From Stentor roeselii (Eukaryota; Ciliophora; Heterotrichea; Heterotrichida; Stentoridae), in NCBI GenBank assembly GCA_006503475.1, contig RSEH01000111.1:62001-126000 (forward strand): a DNA stretch of 64,000 bases, written 5' to 3'. The position numbers and the translations under genes were made by a program. Position 1 is the stretch's first letter, and each line of letters opens with the position of its first letter. The notes below the pieces were generated by a model. The model was not told the DNA's origin and searched no databases. It saw nothing but the letters and a program-made list of their open reading frames with translations. Positions 10,479-21,400 of this stretch are shown here, piece by piece.

Positions 10479-10549
10479 TTATTCGGAAATATTATAACCT
10501 AAGCATTGAAAACTATAAAAATCATTCAGCAACTTAATTATCTATAACT

Positions 10550-12001
10550 CTATTTGTGTAAAAATGATAAATTCTTTCTTTGCACCGCTTCATGAATAGA
10601 AAGTCTTTTATTCTTCGAAGAATACGACCGGTCCCTGGACTGTGCCAATTCCATAAGTATCTTAAAGCTATTCACCATCAAAGTATCTTCACCAATCAGG
10701 TCAAACATGACAAGTCTTCCACTTTTTCCTTTAAACTCTGAGTTCCAGCTGCACCTGACCTTTCCAGTCATCAACTCAATCTGGGAGTCGTTGCTCTGAA
10801 CGCGTTCCACACTAAAAACAGTGAAAAAATCGCTGCAAGGACATGAGGTCATCTTTGCATGAACCTTGATACAAGCAGAGGAGTCGAACTGTTCAACATT
10901 CATCTCAACATCGAACTCCTTAACTTTTCCATCAATTTCATAATAAATTTTAAATCCAGGAGCGTCTTCGAAGATGTTCACCAGCTTCAAGTCCCACTCT
11001 TTCCTCTCAAAAGGGCTGGTAAAAAGCTCGACCAACTTCTCAGGCGAGGAATTTACTTCGAAATACCCCGAGACCTGAATGACTTTGTCTCTGGTCTTGT
11101 AACTAATGCTTAAATCTTTTGAATGTATCACAGAAATCATCTCAGATTTTGATGACTTGCGAAAGCGGGTCTCTTCAATGCAAGTTCCCCAGTTTTTAAA
11201 GACTTCAAGAGCCTGTTGGTCAGCTTCGAGTAGGTCTTCAATGGCTCTGTCGGATTCTGATAAGATTTTTAACAATACAAAAGCTTTAGCTTGACTATCT
11301 GGGGAGATTTTTTTATTCAGGTAGTCTTTCAGGTTCATTTTCTTAAGAAGACAAATAGGCAACTGGGTGAAGACCTTTTGCATGAAATCAAAAAACCTGT
11401 AAAAGTCTCTGTCAAGTAACTTGCAGATTATGTCTAAAGGTTTACCGAAGCAGGTGGAATCAGCACAGAGAGGAATAAGGACCTGGAACAAACCTTCTGC
11501 AATGTCATAAGAAATCACTCGTCTTCGAACAAAGAACTCTTTCATGAACTTGTCAAGCCAAGCCACTTTTCTTTGCGGATTCAGAAGAAGGGACTCAGAA
11601 AAATCTCTTACAATCAGCTCGTCTGGGGTCAAATCTGCTCGCTCGTCAAAGGTCTTGGTTTCTAGAAAGCTTGAAAGGGTTTCAAAGACCAGTTTTCGCT
11701 TGTTTAAAGCTTTAAGCCAGGCTTCAAGTTTTGCTTTTCTCAAGTAAATCAACTGGTTTGACATGTTTCGCATTGCTTTTGGAGGAAACTCAGGAAGGTC
11801 GCCTAGATTTATGCGAAGCTTTAGAAGTAGTTCTTTAAATGCGAGGAAGTCACTGTAGCGCTTCTGGATGATGTACTGGGTTGACTGGGTGTGGACTTTG
11901 ATGTGGTATAACTAATTAGTTTGTACTGTGTAGGCTCGTTTCAAGAGATTTGAATGGTTTTTCGTTGAAGTGGCTACAATGTTTATGTCCACTATTTCCA
12001 T
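10550..12001 (-). CDS. PX domain protein with C-terminal START-like domain
   Basis: Two exons joined by a 15-nt intron (11912-11926) give 478 residues from ATG 12001. The N-terminal 110 residues form a PX domain: an LYHIKVHT strand, the basic IIQKRYSDFLAF motif that contacts phosphoinositide phosphate, a Pro-rich LGDLPEFPPKAM turn, and a closing helix KLEAWLKALNKR. A helical middle follows. Residues from about 290 to 450 resemble a START/Bet v1-type lipid pocket (GYFEVNSSPEKLVELFTSPF, RKEWDLKLVNIFED). The combination suggests a phosphoinositide-targeted lipid-transfer or membrane-sensing protein on endosomes. The PX call is firm and the START-like call is moderate. Without the intron the PX domain would lose its first strand. 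Confidence 0.75.
11912..11926 (-). other. 15-nt intron in the PX/START-like gene
   Basis: The minus-strand sequence is GTACAAACTAATTAG. It falls between codons (phase 0) and its own TAG would end the frame. Removing it joins GCC TAC ACA to TTA TAC CAC, completing the first PX strand. Position 10 is A. Confidence 0.88.
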
Positions 12002-12614
12002 TAATAATTATTATTATACGTAGGAAATTCGAAATCATTTGTATGCAGATTTTTATGAACTTTGCACTTGAAAGGGTTTTTGAGAGTTTGCATGGTTGAG
12101 AGAAGGAAAGATGGGATTGCAGAGGGTTTGAGATGGTTTAGAGGATTTGTAGCATGTGAGAAAATTTAGATTGGTGAAGGGCTGAGAAGGATTATGGACT
12201 CTCGCTCGCATGTCTTTAGAGTAGAGGTTGGATTTAATTTGAAGTTGATTGAATTGATTTCTAATTGCATTGAGATTTTTTCGTTTTGGATTTTATCATA
12301 GAAAAAAATCTCTTTATCAAGTTTTCAGAGGTCTAATGCTGGTTGTTTTTAAGTTCTGAGGACTTGTCAGCTTTAAAGGTCTGTATCATTTTTCCAGGAC
12401 TTTCGCACTTTATCTAAATTTAAAAAGTAGGATGTCTCATAATACTACTTAAGACAAGTCAAAATTTTCCTTATAATATAAAGTTTTTATTATCTTGACA
12501 ACTCCTAAAACCCGAGTTTATCAAAGACCTTTTCTCAACCACCCTTAATTTCTCGCCAACTAAGCCATTTCTAAAGATTTTAGCCCTAATCATTAAAGAC
12601 TCCATATATAATCC
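12002..12614. other. Gap between two minus-strand genes
   Basis: This 613-nt stretch lies upstream of the PX/START-like gene and downstream of the small gene at 12615. A minus-strand frame of about 45 codons near 12470-12610 has an ATG but no recognisable product, so I do not call it. No RNA gene, repeat or clear fossil frame is visible. Confidence 0.5.
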
Positions 12615-13118
12615 CTAGACTTCAATTTTAGGACTGCTAATAAAAACATGTATTTTTTCAGTCTTTTTTTCTTTAAAGCTTTCATCTTTGGTTGTCCCAT
12701 TGAGAACCGAGTCCTTCCTAGCAAACTTGAGCCTTTTAATCACAGCTAACGAATGCAGATGTCTGCCTTCATTGTAAAAGAAATTCGGAGTTTTGCATCG
12801 ATTTTTCGGACTAGGGAGTGTTTTCAATTTGTGTAAATTTAAGTAGCTGTTGATTGAGTCAAAAATCACGGGAGTCTCTTGTTTTAAAGGAAAGTCTTCA
12901 GGTTTTAAAGGAGTTTTGAACCGACCCATGATGTTTTTCATTTTGATTTGCTTAGAACTTTTCGCTGTTCCTATTTTTCCTGACCTTTTTAGAGTTGTTA
13001 GCTGGTGTCTGACCACCTTTGGATGAAAAAGACCGGTTTTGATGTAGGAAATCGGCTCTTTTATTGCATCGGAGCTTAGGTCGATGATAGGGAGCTGCCT
13101 AAATTTCTTCTCAGACAT
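12615..13118 (-). CDS. Small basic protein of unknown function
   Basis: A 167-residue frame from ATG 13118 to TAG, rich in Lys, Ser and Pro, with no domain, signal peptide or membrane segment that I recognise. Pieces such as GRFKTPLKPEDFPLKQETP and LKTLPSPKNRCKTPNFF look like disordered linear motifs, with TP/SP sites that proline-directed kinases could use. It starts 258 bp from, and divergent to, the zinc-finger gene at 13377, so the two may share control elements. Unbroken frame and codon use like its neighbours support a real gene. The function is unknown. Confidence 0.6.
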   Translation of the reverse strand: MSEKKFRQLPIIDLSSDAIKEPISYIKTGLFHPKVVRHQLTTLKRSGKIGTAKSSKQIKMKNIMGRFKTPLKPEDFPLKQETPVIFDSINSYLNLHKLKTLPSPKNRCKTPNFFYNEGRHLHSLAVIKRLKFARKDSVLNGTTKDESFKEKKTEKIHVFISSPKIEV

Positions 13119-13376
13119 TTATGATACAGCTGAAACTTTGACTGTAAGTCTTATTTCTTTAGGCATGAATGAAATTTTGAAGACATTTGAGAGACTGGAT
13201 TTATTTTGCATTTTTTTTGAATGTTTTATTCCTCGTGCCTTGAATTTCTGAAGGTTCTCAGGGTAGGTTTGAAAGGTCGTTTAATTATTAGAATTTTTCT
13301 AAAAATCACGGAAAACTTCTAATTTATCAGCTTTCAACTCAGAAAAAAACAACTATTGTTTTATTATTCCAGTCAA
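13119..13376. promoter_or_regulatory. Bidirectional promoter region, inferred
   Basis: These 258 bp separate two divergent start codons (13118 minus, 13377 plus), so promoters for both genes must lie here unless they reach into coding sequence. I see A+T-rich tracts but no motif that I can name. Confidence 0.4.
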
Positions 13377-14147
13377 ATGAGCAATCGTTCTCGTTTCAAG
13401 CACAGAGACCTCGACTATTCACCATCTCCTAAATCTCACTCAACAAGCCTTTCCAACAAAGAATCTCTCTCCGACTCTCTTTTTCATTCATTCTTCAACC
13501 TATGCTTTTTTTTTTCCAATCATCTGAAACCTTTAGACACCTCTTCACAGTTTAAGCTAAAAAGACTGATAAAAGTCCTGCAAACAGCAAGTCCAGAAAA
13601 CGTTGAAAACTTTGAAAGAATTTTAAACAATTGCATTTCTGGAAATAAACAAAGACCTCGTCTGACACCTTCTTGTCTTTCTAACAATTTTAAGCCTCTT
13701 CCGTCGAAATCTCAGATTTCAGCAGGACTTAGCACGAGAAGTGTTGATAGTGAAGAAAAAAGTTTGATGAAAAAGAATGACTTGGAATCTGCGGAAAAAT
13801 TTACGACTTTGAATCAAACTTTTTACAGTAAGAAAATTTTTTCAGAGAAAAAAGAAGAAGTTTTAACGAATATTAACAAACTTCCAGTTATTGTTAATAA
13901 AGTTTTGTGTCATGTTTGTAGGAAGGAAGTCAAGGGCAAGGAGGATAGACTCGTGGTTTGTAAGGGACACCCTGTTTGTTTGCAGTGTAGGCTTAAAAAA
14001 GCGGGAATGGGGGATAATTTGTGCCCGGTTTGTGGTAGGAAGTATAGTGATGAGGAAAGTATCAAGTTGAGGTTAAGGATGAGGAGTAGCTCTATTGATG
14101 TGGCGGATTCTTTGTTTAAGGCTGTGAGTTTTATTGATAGTTTATAA
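13377..14147 (+). CDS. RING-like zinc finger protein
   Basis: The protein has 256 residues from ATG 13377. The frame is open a few codons further upstream, but only from a TTG, so 13377 is the better start. The first 170 residues are Ser- and Lys-rich and probably disordered. The C-terminal part holds a treble-clef or RING-like finger: CHVCRKEVKGKEDRLVVCKG, then HPVCLQC, then LCPVCGRKY. The spacing is C-x2-C, C, H, C-x2-C, C-x2-C, so two zinc ions could be bound. A ubiquitin-ligase role is possible, but the finger is not a textbook RING and could be a plain protein-binding module. Confidence 0.62.
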   Translation: MSNRSRFKHRDLDYSPSPKSHSTSLSNKESLSDSLFHSFFNLCFFFSNHLKPLDTSSQFKLKRLIKVLQTASPENVENFERILNNCISGNKQRPRLTPSCLSNNFKPLPSKSQISAGLSTRSVDSEEKSLMKKNDLESAEKFTTLNQTFYSKKIFSEKKEEVLTNINKLPVIVNKVLCHVCRKEVKGKEDRLVVCKGHPVCLQCRLKKAGMGDNLCPVCGRKYSDEESIKLRLRMRSSSIDVADSLFKAVSFIDSL

Positions 14148-14376
14148 ATTTTAAGGAATTTTTTATGTTGTGGTGGAGGGTAAGTGAGAGATAATTTTTG
14201 AACTTTTGATTTTAGATAGCAAAATATTTATGCTTTGGTGGAATGTTTATCAACATTAATCATTTTAATAAATTTGGTATACTTCTATTGATTTGATTTA
14301 AATTAACTCCGAATATTACATATTAGTAAATTGGAATTCAAGTATTGTTTATACATAATTACTACCAAATAAAAAT

Positions 14377-14883
14377 ATGATAAAATCTAGCAGAAGTACT
14401 AAACGAGAAACAAAATCACGAAAAACATTTCCAAAACATTACATAGACCTAGTCTTCCAGTCCACTCCAAGCCTATTAAAAAAGCAAGCAGAAACTCCTC
14501 TCAACATTAAAAACAGCTTTAAAAACAAACAAGGCTATATGTTTTTATTTGATAAGCCTTTATTCAAAGGAAGGTCAATAAGTTTATCAAAGCTTTCAGA
14601 AAATGAAAGTTTAAAACAATCAAAGTTTTCGAATAACTCAGGATCTTCATTAGCTCGCAACTTGATAACTCAAACCTCAAGAAATTTTTTAATAGAAGGA
14701 ACAACGAATTGCAGTGCAATTGATTCTTTAATGAATAAGAAAGTCCAAAGCACTACCCGAATGCACAAGGTTCAAAAGCAGTCATTCCATGAAATATACC
14801 ATAAAAAGCTAGGCATTATCAAGAAAAGTCTTCAGATAAAAAAGATAATCGAGAAGATTCCAGTAGTTAAAGTATTAGTCTAA
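14377..14883 (+). CDS. Basic protein of unknown function
   Basis: A 168-residue frame from ATG 14377 to TAA. It is rich in Lys, Ser and Asn, with a basic N-terminus (KSSRSTKRETKSRK) and a basic C-terminal helix (LGIIKKSLQIKKIIEKI). No domain is recognised. Such proteins are common in ciliates and often bind microtubules or nucleic acid, but nothing here proves that. It lies 229 bp after the zinc-finger gene and 186 bp before the acyl reductase gene, on the same strand. Confidence 0.55.
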   Translation: MIKSSRSTKRETKSRKTFPKHYIDLVFQSTPSLLKKQAETPLNIKNSFKNKQGYMFLFDKPLFKGRSISLSKLSENESLKQSKFSNNSGSSLARNLITQTSRNFLIEGTTNCSAIDSLMNKKVQSTTRMHKVQKQSFHEIYHKKLGIIKKSLQIKKIIEKIPVVKVLV

Positions 14884-15069
14884 ATATTTTACATAATCTT
14901 GAATTTTATTTAAGGCGAAAGTAAAAATTCTTTATGAAACAAAAATTGATTAATATAATAAAAATATTATTTGTTGAAGATAAACTAAAGAAATCAGCAT
15001 AAATCAAAACATAACCAAAACTTAAAAAAAACCTTTCAGCCTTCAATCTAATCACATACATCAGCTATA

Positions 15070-18000
15070 ATGACAAAAACCACAACCAAACTAATAATTG
15101 GAGAGTTAAATATGATCGATTCATTTTACGCTGGAAAGACACTTCTTGTGACAGGAACAACAGGATTTGTCGGTAAGGTTTTAATCGAAAAGCTCTTATT
15201 TTCCCTTCCTCAAATAAAAAGAATCTACATCTTCATCCGTCCACGTAAAGGAAGCAGCATCCAAGAGCGTTTCCGTAAAGAAATAATCGAATCCGCCTGT
15301 TTCGACCGCATAAGAGACACTAACCCTTCCATCCTAACAGAGAAAATCCTTCCAATCCAAGGCGACCTGTTGAAATCCCCAGTGATCTTCGACCCAAGAG
15401 AAGAACAAGAAGTCCTCGAAACCGTGAACATAATAATGAACTCAGCAGCTTCCGTCGACTTCAACCAGCGACTAGACCAAGCCATTCAAATCAACGTTTT
15501 AGGCACTTTGAAAATATTAGACCTTGCAAAGCGATGTAAAAACCTTTCTTCATTTGTGCAGATCTCAACATGTTACGTGAATTGTGACAAGCCGCAAGGC
15601 TGGATCGAGGAAAAAGTTTATCCGATTTCTCGTGACTATCGAGAACTACTCAATGAAATCATGAGTCTCTCTGTGCAGGACATTGAGAGAAAAACAGCTG
15701 AATATGTAGGGACTTATCCGAATACCTACACGTTTACTAAGAACCTTTGTGAGCAGTTTTTGCAGGAAGAAGCTGGAAAGTTCCCAATGTGCATTGTACG
15801 TCCTAGTATTATTGCAGGGTCTTTGAAACAACCGACTCCAGGGTGGGTTGATACGGTTTCAGCCTCTGGAGCTGTTTATTTGTCAAGTGGACTTGGATTG
15901 GTTAGTATGTTGAAGGGCGATGTAAGTAAAATAGGAGATCAGATACCGGTGGACTTGGTTGTTAACTCTGTTATTTGTGCAGCTGCTCTTTATTGCAAAC
16001 CTGGAGCGCCTTTTGTTGTTCATTCAGCTTCTAGTTCGAGAAACCCGATACCTTGGGGACAAGTCGCTCATTATGCAGTTGCGGGACTGATTAAATACTT
16101 GCCGGAAAAATCAGCTGTTTCTAAACCTTCATTGATTCTCACACAAAACAAGTACCGACTTGGAATGTTTAAACTCGTCAAAAGGAAAATTCCTCTTTTT
16201 CTCTATAAAACTCTAGGAAACGTCACAAAGGACCAGAACATCATCAAAAACACTGTAAAACTAGAAAAACTACTGAGAAAAGAAGATGTTATTGCTGAAT
16301 CTTTCAAACATTTCACTAACTTTGAATGGATTTTTTCTTGTCAAAACTTGATCGGCATGCAGAAAATGATGACTCCAGATGAAGTTCAACGGTTTGAACT
16401 GGACCCAGCAGTGATCGAGTGGAAAAGTTACATATTAAGCTTCATTTACGGACTGAAAAAGTTCGTTTTAAAGGAAGAAATTTACTCAGAACTTGACGTC
16501 CAACACTCTGACCTAAACTGGGACATTCGCAGCGAGTCAAGATTTTCAGACATTCTCTGGGCGTACAACGGAGGCGATTCAAGCCACCACCGAAAAGCAT
16601 CTGAAATGAGAAACTTGATTCTAAGGTCTCAACGAGTCCAGCAGAAGATTCTTGACCTGTCAACAAAGTCAAAAGGCAAGAGTCAAAAAGACGTTTCAAG
16701 AGACCTTAACCGACGTGCTGAGTTTCTATTAAAGACCATCATGTGCGACTTGAGGATGCCAGTTGTGCGAGTTTTCGCCTGGGTCTTAAGAAAGCTCTGG
16801 AGGATTATTTACGAAAAAGTCGTGATCGACCATGAGCTGATCAAGACTTTCAAGTCTTTCGTGAGTCAGACAAAAGACCCGATAGTCCTGGTCCCGACTC
16901 ATCGAAGCATTATCGACTTTCTGATGGTTTCTTACATTGTCTTCGCCTACAACATGAAAATGCCATTCATCGCTTCAAGTAAGGACTTCATGCAATTAGC
17001 GCTGATCAATCATGTCCTTCGTCGGTCAGGGGCTTTTTTCGTTCAGAAGAATATCAACACAGACGAGCTTTACCTGACACTTCTCACTGAATACGTCCAG
17101 CAACTGTTAAAAGACTCGGAAATCCTGGAGTTCTTCATTGAAGGAACAAGAAGCAGGTCAGGAAAATGTCTTCCGCCGAGATTAGGTCTTCTCTCAATCT
17201 GCACTGATGCTTACTTTGACGGGCAAGTCGGTGACATCCACTTCGTCCCGATAACCATTAACTATGAACGGGTCCTTGAAGGTGAAGCCTTTCTTTTAGA
17301 GCTTGTTGGAGAAAAACAGCCTCAAGAGTCACTTACCCGAATGTTGTCCTCATTGAAAATACTGAAACAGAACCTAGGAAAGATTTATATGAACTTTGGA
17401 AATCCCATTTCTATTAAGAACTTCTCAGGTGAGATGAAAGAAGCCTCTGCCAAGTCAGTCAACCATGCCTTGGGATATGAAATCGTTCATAGACTACAGG
17501 AAAAAGTAGTGATCATGGCAACTTCTATCGTTTCTGCTGTTCTCTTAATGCACCGAAGAGTTATCTTAGAAGAAGAGATCATCAAGAAAGTCGAGTGGAT
17601 CAGAAATGAAATCCAGGCAAGAAACTTTAAAGTAGGAGGAATCGATTCAGGAAGTGCTCAAGTCGCTGTTAGAAATGCTTTAGCACATTTAAGTCAGATA
17701 GTCGCATATCGCAAGGATTTATTCCAGCCGAGTGTCTGTGCGAACTCAGACTTTAAAAGCGTTTTACTTCTTTCTTATTACCGAAACGCCCTGATCACTG
17801 TATTCGCGAAGGAGGCGATAATCGTAGCGACTCTTTACAGCTTTGGTGAGATCATCTCTAGTGAAGAAGGGATCAGCGAAAGTCGTCTCATAGAAGAGTC
17901 AGTCTTTCTCGGGTCTCTTCTGAAAGACGAGTTCATCATTCGCGAAGACTTGTCACAAGCCGAGGCTCTTCGGTCAGTCATCGACTACCTGGTCCGAAGA

Positions 18001-18468
18001 CAAATTTTAAAAAAAGATTCCGACAAAGTCAGATTTTTCTCAAAGGCCGAAATCGCGACGACCTTTTTCTGTTCACTTCTCTGGCCACTGATCGACACTT
18101 ACTGGGCCACCATGATGTTTTGCTCTGCTTTTCGCAAGCGGCAGGCGATTCACGCTGAAAAACTTCAGCATAGTATTCAGTGGTTCTTGGAAAACATGTA
18201 TGAAGAAAGAACGATTAGCTTTTATGAGTCTTGTTCTTATGAATATATTTCGAATGCCTTGTCTAGCTTTGAAAAAAGAGGAATTTTGAAGAAAGAAGAG
18301 AACCTTTTCATTAACTTGACTGAAGAGTACTCGCCTCTTGGAGTTTTAGAAGATATGTTGGAAAGGATTGATAAGTTTAGAAAAAAGAGTCTTGTGAAGA
18401 AGTTGACTACGAATCATGAACTGAGGGATGCTTTGTTGTCGGAATTTCCTGACTTGCCTAAGATTTAG
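15070..18468 (+). CDS. FARAT: Fused fatty acyl-CoA reductase and DHAP/glycerol-phosphate acyltransferase
   Basis: One 1132-residue frame joins two enzymes. Residues 20-480 are a fatty acyl-CoA reductase: the Rossmann motif TGTTGFVGKVLIEKLL near 25 and the catalytic YTFTK (Y-x3-K) near 220, followed by a reductase tail. Residues 520-830 are an acyltransferase of the PlsB/GNPAT type: THRSIID (H-x4-D) near 609, FFIEGTRSRSGK near 688 and FVPITINYERV near 725. A helical C-terminal region of about 270 residues follows. The Tetrahymena protein FARAT has this layout and makes both the fatty alcohol and the 1-acyl-DHAP that start ether-lipid synthesis, so the same role is inferred. The C-terminus (LPKI) is not a classic peroxisomal PTS1. 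The next gene starts 17 bp downstream. Confidence 0.9.
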   Translation: MTKTTTKLIIGELNMIDSFYAGKTLLVTGTTGFVGKVLIEKLLFSLPQIKRIYIFIRPRKGSSIQERFRKEIIESACFDRIRDTNPSILTEKILPIQGDLLKSPVIFDPREEQEVLETVNIIMNSAASVDFNQRLDQAIQINVLGTLKILDLAKRCKNLSSFVQISTCYVNCDKPQGWIEEKVYPISRDYRELLNEIMSLSVQDIERKTAEYVGTYPNTYTFTKNLCEQFLQEEAGKFPMCIVRPSIIAGSLKQPTPGWVDTVSASGAVYLSSGLGLVSMLKGDVSKIGDQIPVDLVVNSVICAAALYCKPGAPFVVHSASSSRNPIPWGQVAHYAVAGLIKYLPEKSAVSKPSLILTQNKYRLGMFKLVKRKIPLFLYKTLGNVTKDQNIIKNTVKLEKLLRKEDVIAESFKHFTNFEWIFSCQNLIGMQKMMTPDEVQRFELDPAVIEWKSYILSFIYGLKKFVLKEEIYSELDVQHSDLNWDIRSESRFSDILWAYNGGDSSHHRKASEMRNLILRSQRVQQKILDLSTKSKGKSQKDVSRDLNRRAEFLLKTIMCDLRMPVVRVFAWVLRKLWRIIYEKVVIDHELIKTFKSFVSQTKDPIVLVPTHRSIIDFLMVSYIVFAYNMKMPFIASSKDFMQLALINHVLRRSGAFFVQKNINTDELYLTLLTEYVQQLLKDSEILEFFIEGTRSRSGKCLPPRLGLLSICTDAYFDGQVGDIHFVPITINYERVLEGEAFLLELVGEKQPQESLTRMLSSLKILKQNLGKIYMNFGNPISIKNFSGEMKEASAKSVNHALGYEIVHRLQEKVVIMATSIVSAVLLMHRRVILEEEIIKKVEWIRNEIQARNFKVGGIDSGSAQVAVRNALAHLSQIVAYRKDLFQPSVCANSDFKSVLLLSYYRNALITVFAKEAIIVATLYSFGEIISSEEGISESRLIEESVFLGSLLKDEFIIREDLSQAEALRSVIDYLVRRQILKKDSDKVRFFSKAEIATTFFCSLLWPLIDTYWATMMFCSAFRKRQAIHAEKLQHSIQWFLENMYEERTISFYESCSYEYISNALSSFEKRGILKKEENLFINLTEEYSPLGVLEDMLERIDKFRKKSLVKKLTTNHELRDALLSEFPDLPKI

Positions 18469-18485
18469 AAGTTTCTTATTTAAAT

Positions 18486-21400
18486 ATGAGCGATGATGTC
18501 AAAGCTTGGGACATGCTCGGCCGGTATGTCGTTCAGAACTTGGCGAAGAGAAAAGGAGTCGTTGTACCGGCTTTTGGGACTTTTACTTTAACCACACAGG
18601 TCAACTTGGAAGGGATCAATCCTGCTTTAACGAAGGATAGAGACGACCGCCAGCCTGTTTTTATTGTTTCGAATGAACTTGCACCTGGAGTACGATCTGG
18701 AATTGCTCATGAGTCTGGAATTCGTCCTTATAGTAATAAAGGAGTTAGTGGAAATATACCTGTGGTCAAGTTGAATCTTGCTGAACTTGCTCAATTGACT
18801 GGCCTATCAAAAGACGAGTCAAAGAAAAGCCTAGACTTAGCAATAAGGAAATTCAGTGAAAATGTAAAGAAAGGTGACTGTCGAGTGGACATCCCTTCAC
18901 TAGGTTCATTAATCTGCAAGAACCAAATCGTTGCAGTTATCTTCAAAAAAAGTTTAGTCCCTGAGCTTCCACCAGGCGCTTTGACCCAAGACGGAGAAAG
19001 ATGGTTAAAATCTCAACTAGGCATCGACCTAAACAACAGTCAACACGAAAACTCCTATAAAAGAAACATATCCCCTCCAAACAACGACTTCAAAGAAAGC
19101 CGAATAATGAGCCGGCCATCATCAGCATCTCACTTAAACCGAAGAAACGAAGAAATCGAGTACCCAGTAAGCCCATCAACCAGATCAGAGTTAAAAATGA
19201 AAACCTTAAGTTCAAACTTCATGAAACTTCCTTCTAAAGACCCTTCCTCAACTCCTGACTTCATCCTCGACAACGAGTCAAAACTTCGTCTTATCTTCTC
19301 CTTAAAAGACCCAGGAGGCCGTGGTCTGCTAAGTCAAGAAGAGTTCATAGAAGCGATTCACATGTTAGAAAACTCTAAAATCACTGAATCTTCCATTCTC
19401 TCCCTGATAAACCTAACAGGCAGCAAGAGTTCAAACAAGATCCACTACAACATCTTCCTTGAATCCCTTCTGAAACTTCGTTCTCCATGCAAAAGACCCG
19501 CAAGTTCTGTGAGATCTGACTACACCGGACGTTACAACTCAGCCTCTACTCTTCCTTTCGCCAGGCAGATCTGGGAAAAGCGAGTTGAATTCACTAAACA
19601 CAGCCAAGAAGGTGGAATGCGCCCGCGTGTCTTGTGCTCTGCCTCTGAACTCCTTTCAATACTGAAAAAAACTGGAGTGAATATCAACATCCATCAACTT
19701 AAAGCCGTTCTTCGAGAATGCGGCTTCAACCAGGCCTCGCCTTTGGACCTGATTCGCGGAGTCCGCAACTTGCTGACTCCTGGAAGTTCAGACGTGAGTG
19801 TCTTCAGCGAAATCGCAAGTCAGGCAAGCTCCTGGGCACCTGTGCATGATGAAAATATGGAAGTCGTTAAAAAACACTTGAAAGACTTTAATTTGCAGGA
19901 GTATTATAGAAAAGCTTCTAGGCAAAATGGAGTACTTGAACTTGATGACTTTGTAGAGTATATCACTCAGCAGAGCAGAGGAAATGTCAGAGGATTTGAA
20001 GCTGAACATGCTTTTCGCAAGGCTTCTAAGGGAAGGTTTGTTATTAGTGAGTCTGAGTTCTGTCAAGCTTTTCACAGCAAGCAGGAAAGGAAAAACACTG
20101 AAAAAAGTCCTATTGAAAAAGTAAAGAACTGGCTCATGGTTAATCGACTTTCTGCTGCTCAAGGCTTTTCCAGGCTTTTAGAAAGTGTTTTCGCTGTTGA
20201 GACTTTAAACAAGGAGAATTTTTTAAAAGCTGTTAAAAAATTAGCTATTGATGGGCAAGAAGCTGAAGTTTTTTTTAAGTTACTTGACTCGAAGGGCGAC
20301 GGGAAGATTGACTTGGCTGAATGGAAAGCAAAGGTCTATGCAGAAGACGAGGATTTGAATGAAATGAGAGAAACTATCATGTCCTACGGCCTCGACCCAA
20401 ATGAAATCCTGATGAAAATGGACCTTAGAGGAAAAACTCGCCTTTCAGTTGAAGAGCTCTGTGAAGCCCTCATGAAAGTAGACAAATCACTTAACAGTAA
20501 AAAAGCTGTCGAAATCGCCAGGTCCTTGACAGGGCTGAACTCAGACATCAACGTCAACCAGCTCATTGAAAAGATTTCAACTCGTCCAGACGACGGGTGG
20601 ATCAATCATCTCTTCGACAGGATCAGAAGTCAAGGTAACTTCGAACTCATTAAACGACTTTTCGAAGACGTTGACCAGAGATGCATGGGAAAAGTCGACA
20701 TTTCTTTATTCGCTGAAGTCGTGAATAAAGCTGGACTTGGACTCAGCATCTCTGAAATCGACAGACTTGCTCGACATTTAAACCGCGGAATGAATTTAAT
20801 TGATTATCTTGAACTCTTAGAACAAATTCGACCAAGAATCATGTCTTCTGATCCTTTCAAGTCATTAATTTCTAGATTTTTGCAGTACTTGAGGCAGAAC
20901 TCTTTAAGTCCTGAAGACTTTCTCAGGAAACATGGAGGCAGGTTGTCGGTTCAGAAGTTTTCAGAGTTTTTGGCTTTGAAGGTTCAAAAAGACCTGTCGA
21001 GAAGTTCATCGCTGACCTTCGCGCAGAGGTTTGATGTGAATGAAGATGGGTGGGTTGATATCACTGACTTGATGACTACTTTAGACAAGGGGCAAGCTCC
21101 TGTAGATCAACCTGTTCTTGGAGAAGAAAAGGCAGGCCTGCTCTTAGACGACCTTCGAAAAGTCTTTGCAAGTAAAAGAATGAGTTATCAAGAAGCCTTT
21201 AATTTCTTTGATAATGAGCGAAATGGTCTTATCTCTTGTAAAGAATTCGTTGAAGGACTTGAAAAACTTTGTCAAATGTCTGAACCGATGAGAGTCGCTC
21301 TTTTTCACTTCATTGATAAGCAAAAAGTGGGATTGATTAACTTTGAGACATTTTCAGAGATTTTAAAGTACTCCAGCTTTAAAACACCAAAAACTCAGGA

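Noticed and set aside
13358-13372. A 15-nt GTTTTATTATTCCAG just upstream of the RING-like gene, as a leader intron
   Set aside because: It has GT and AG but lacks GTA and the A at position 10 shared by all nine supported introns, and no upstream exon with an ATG is seen.
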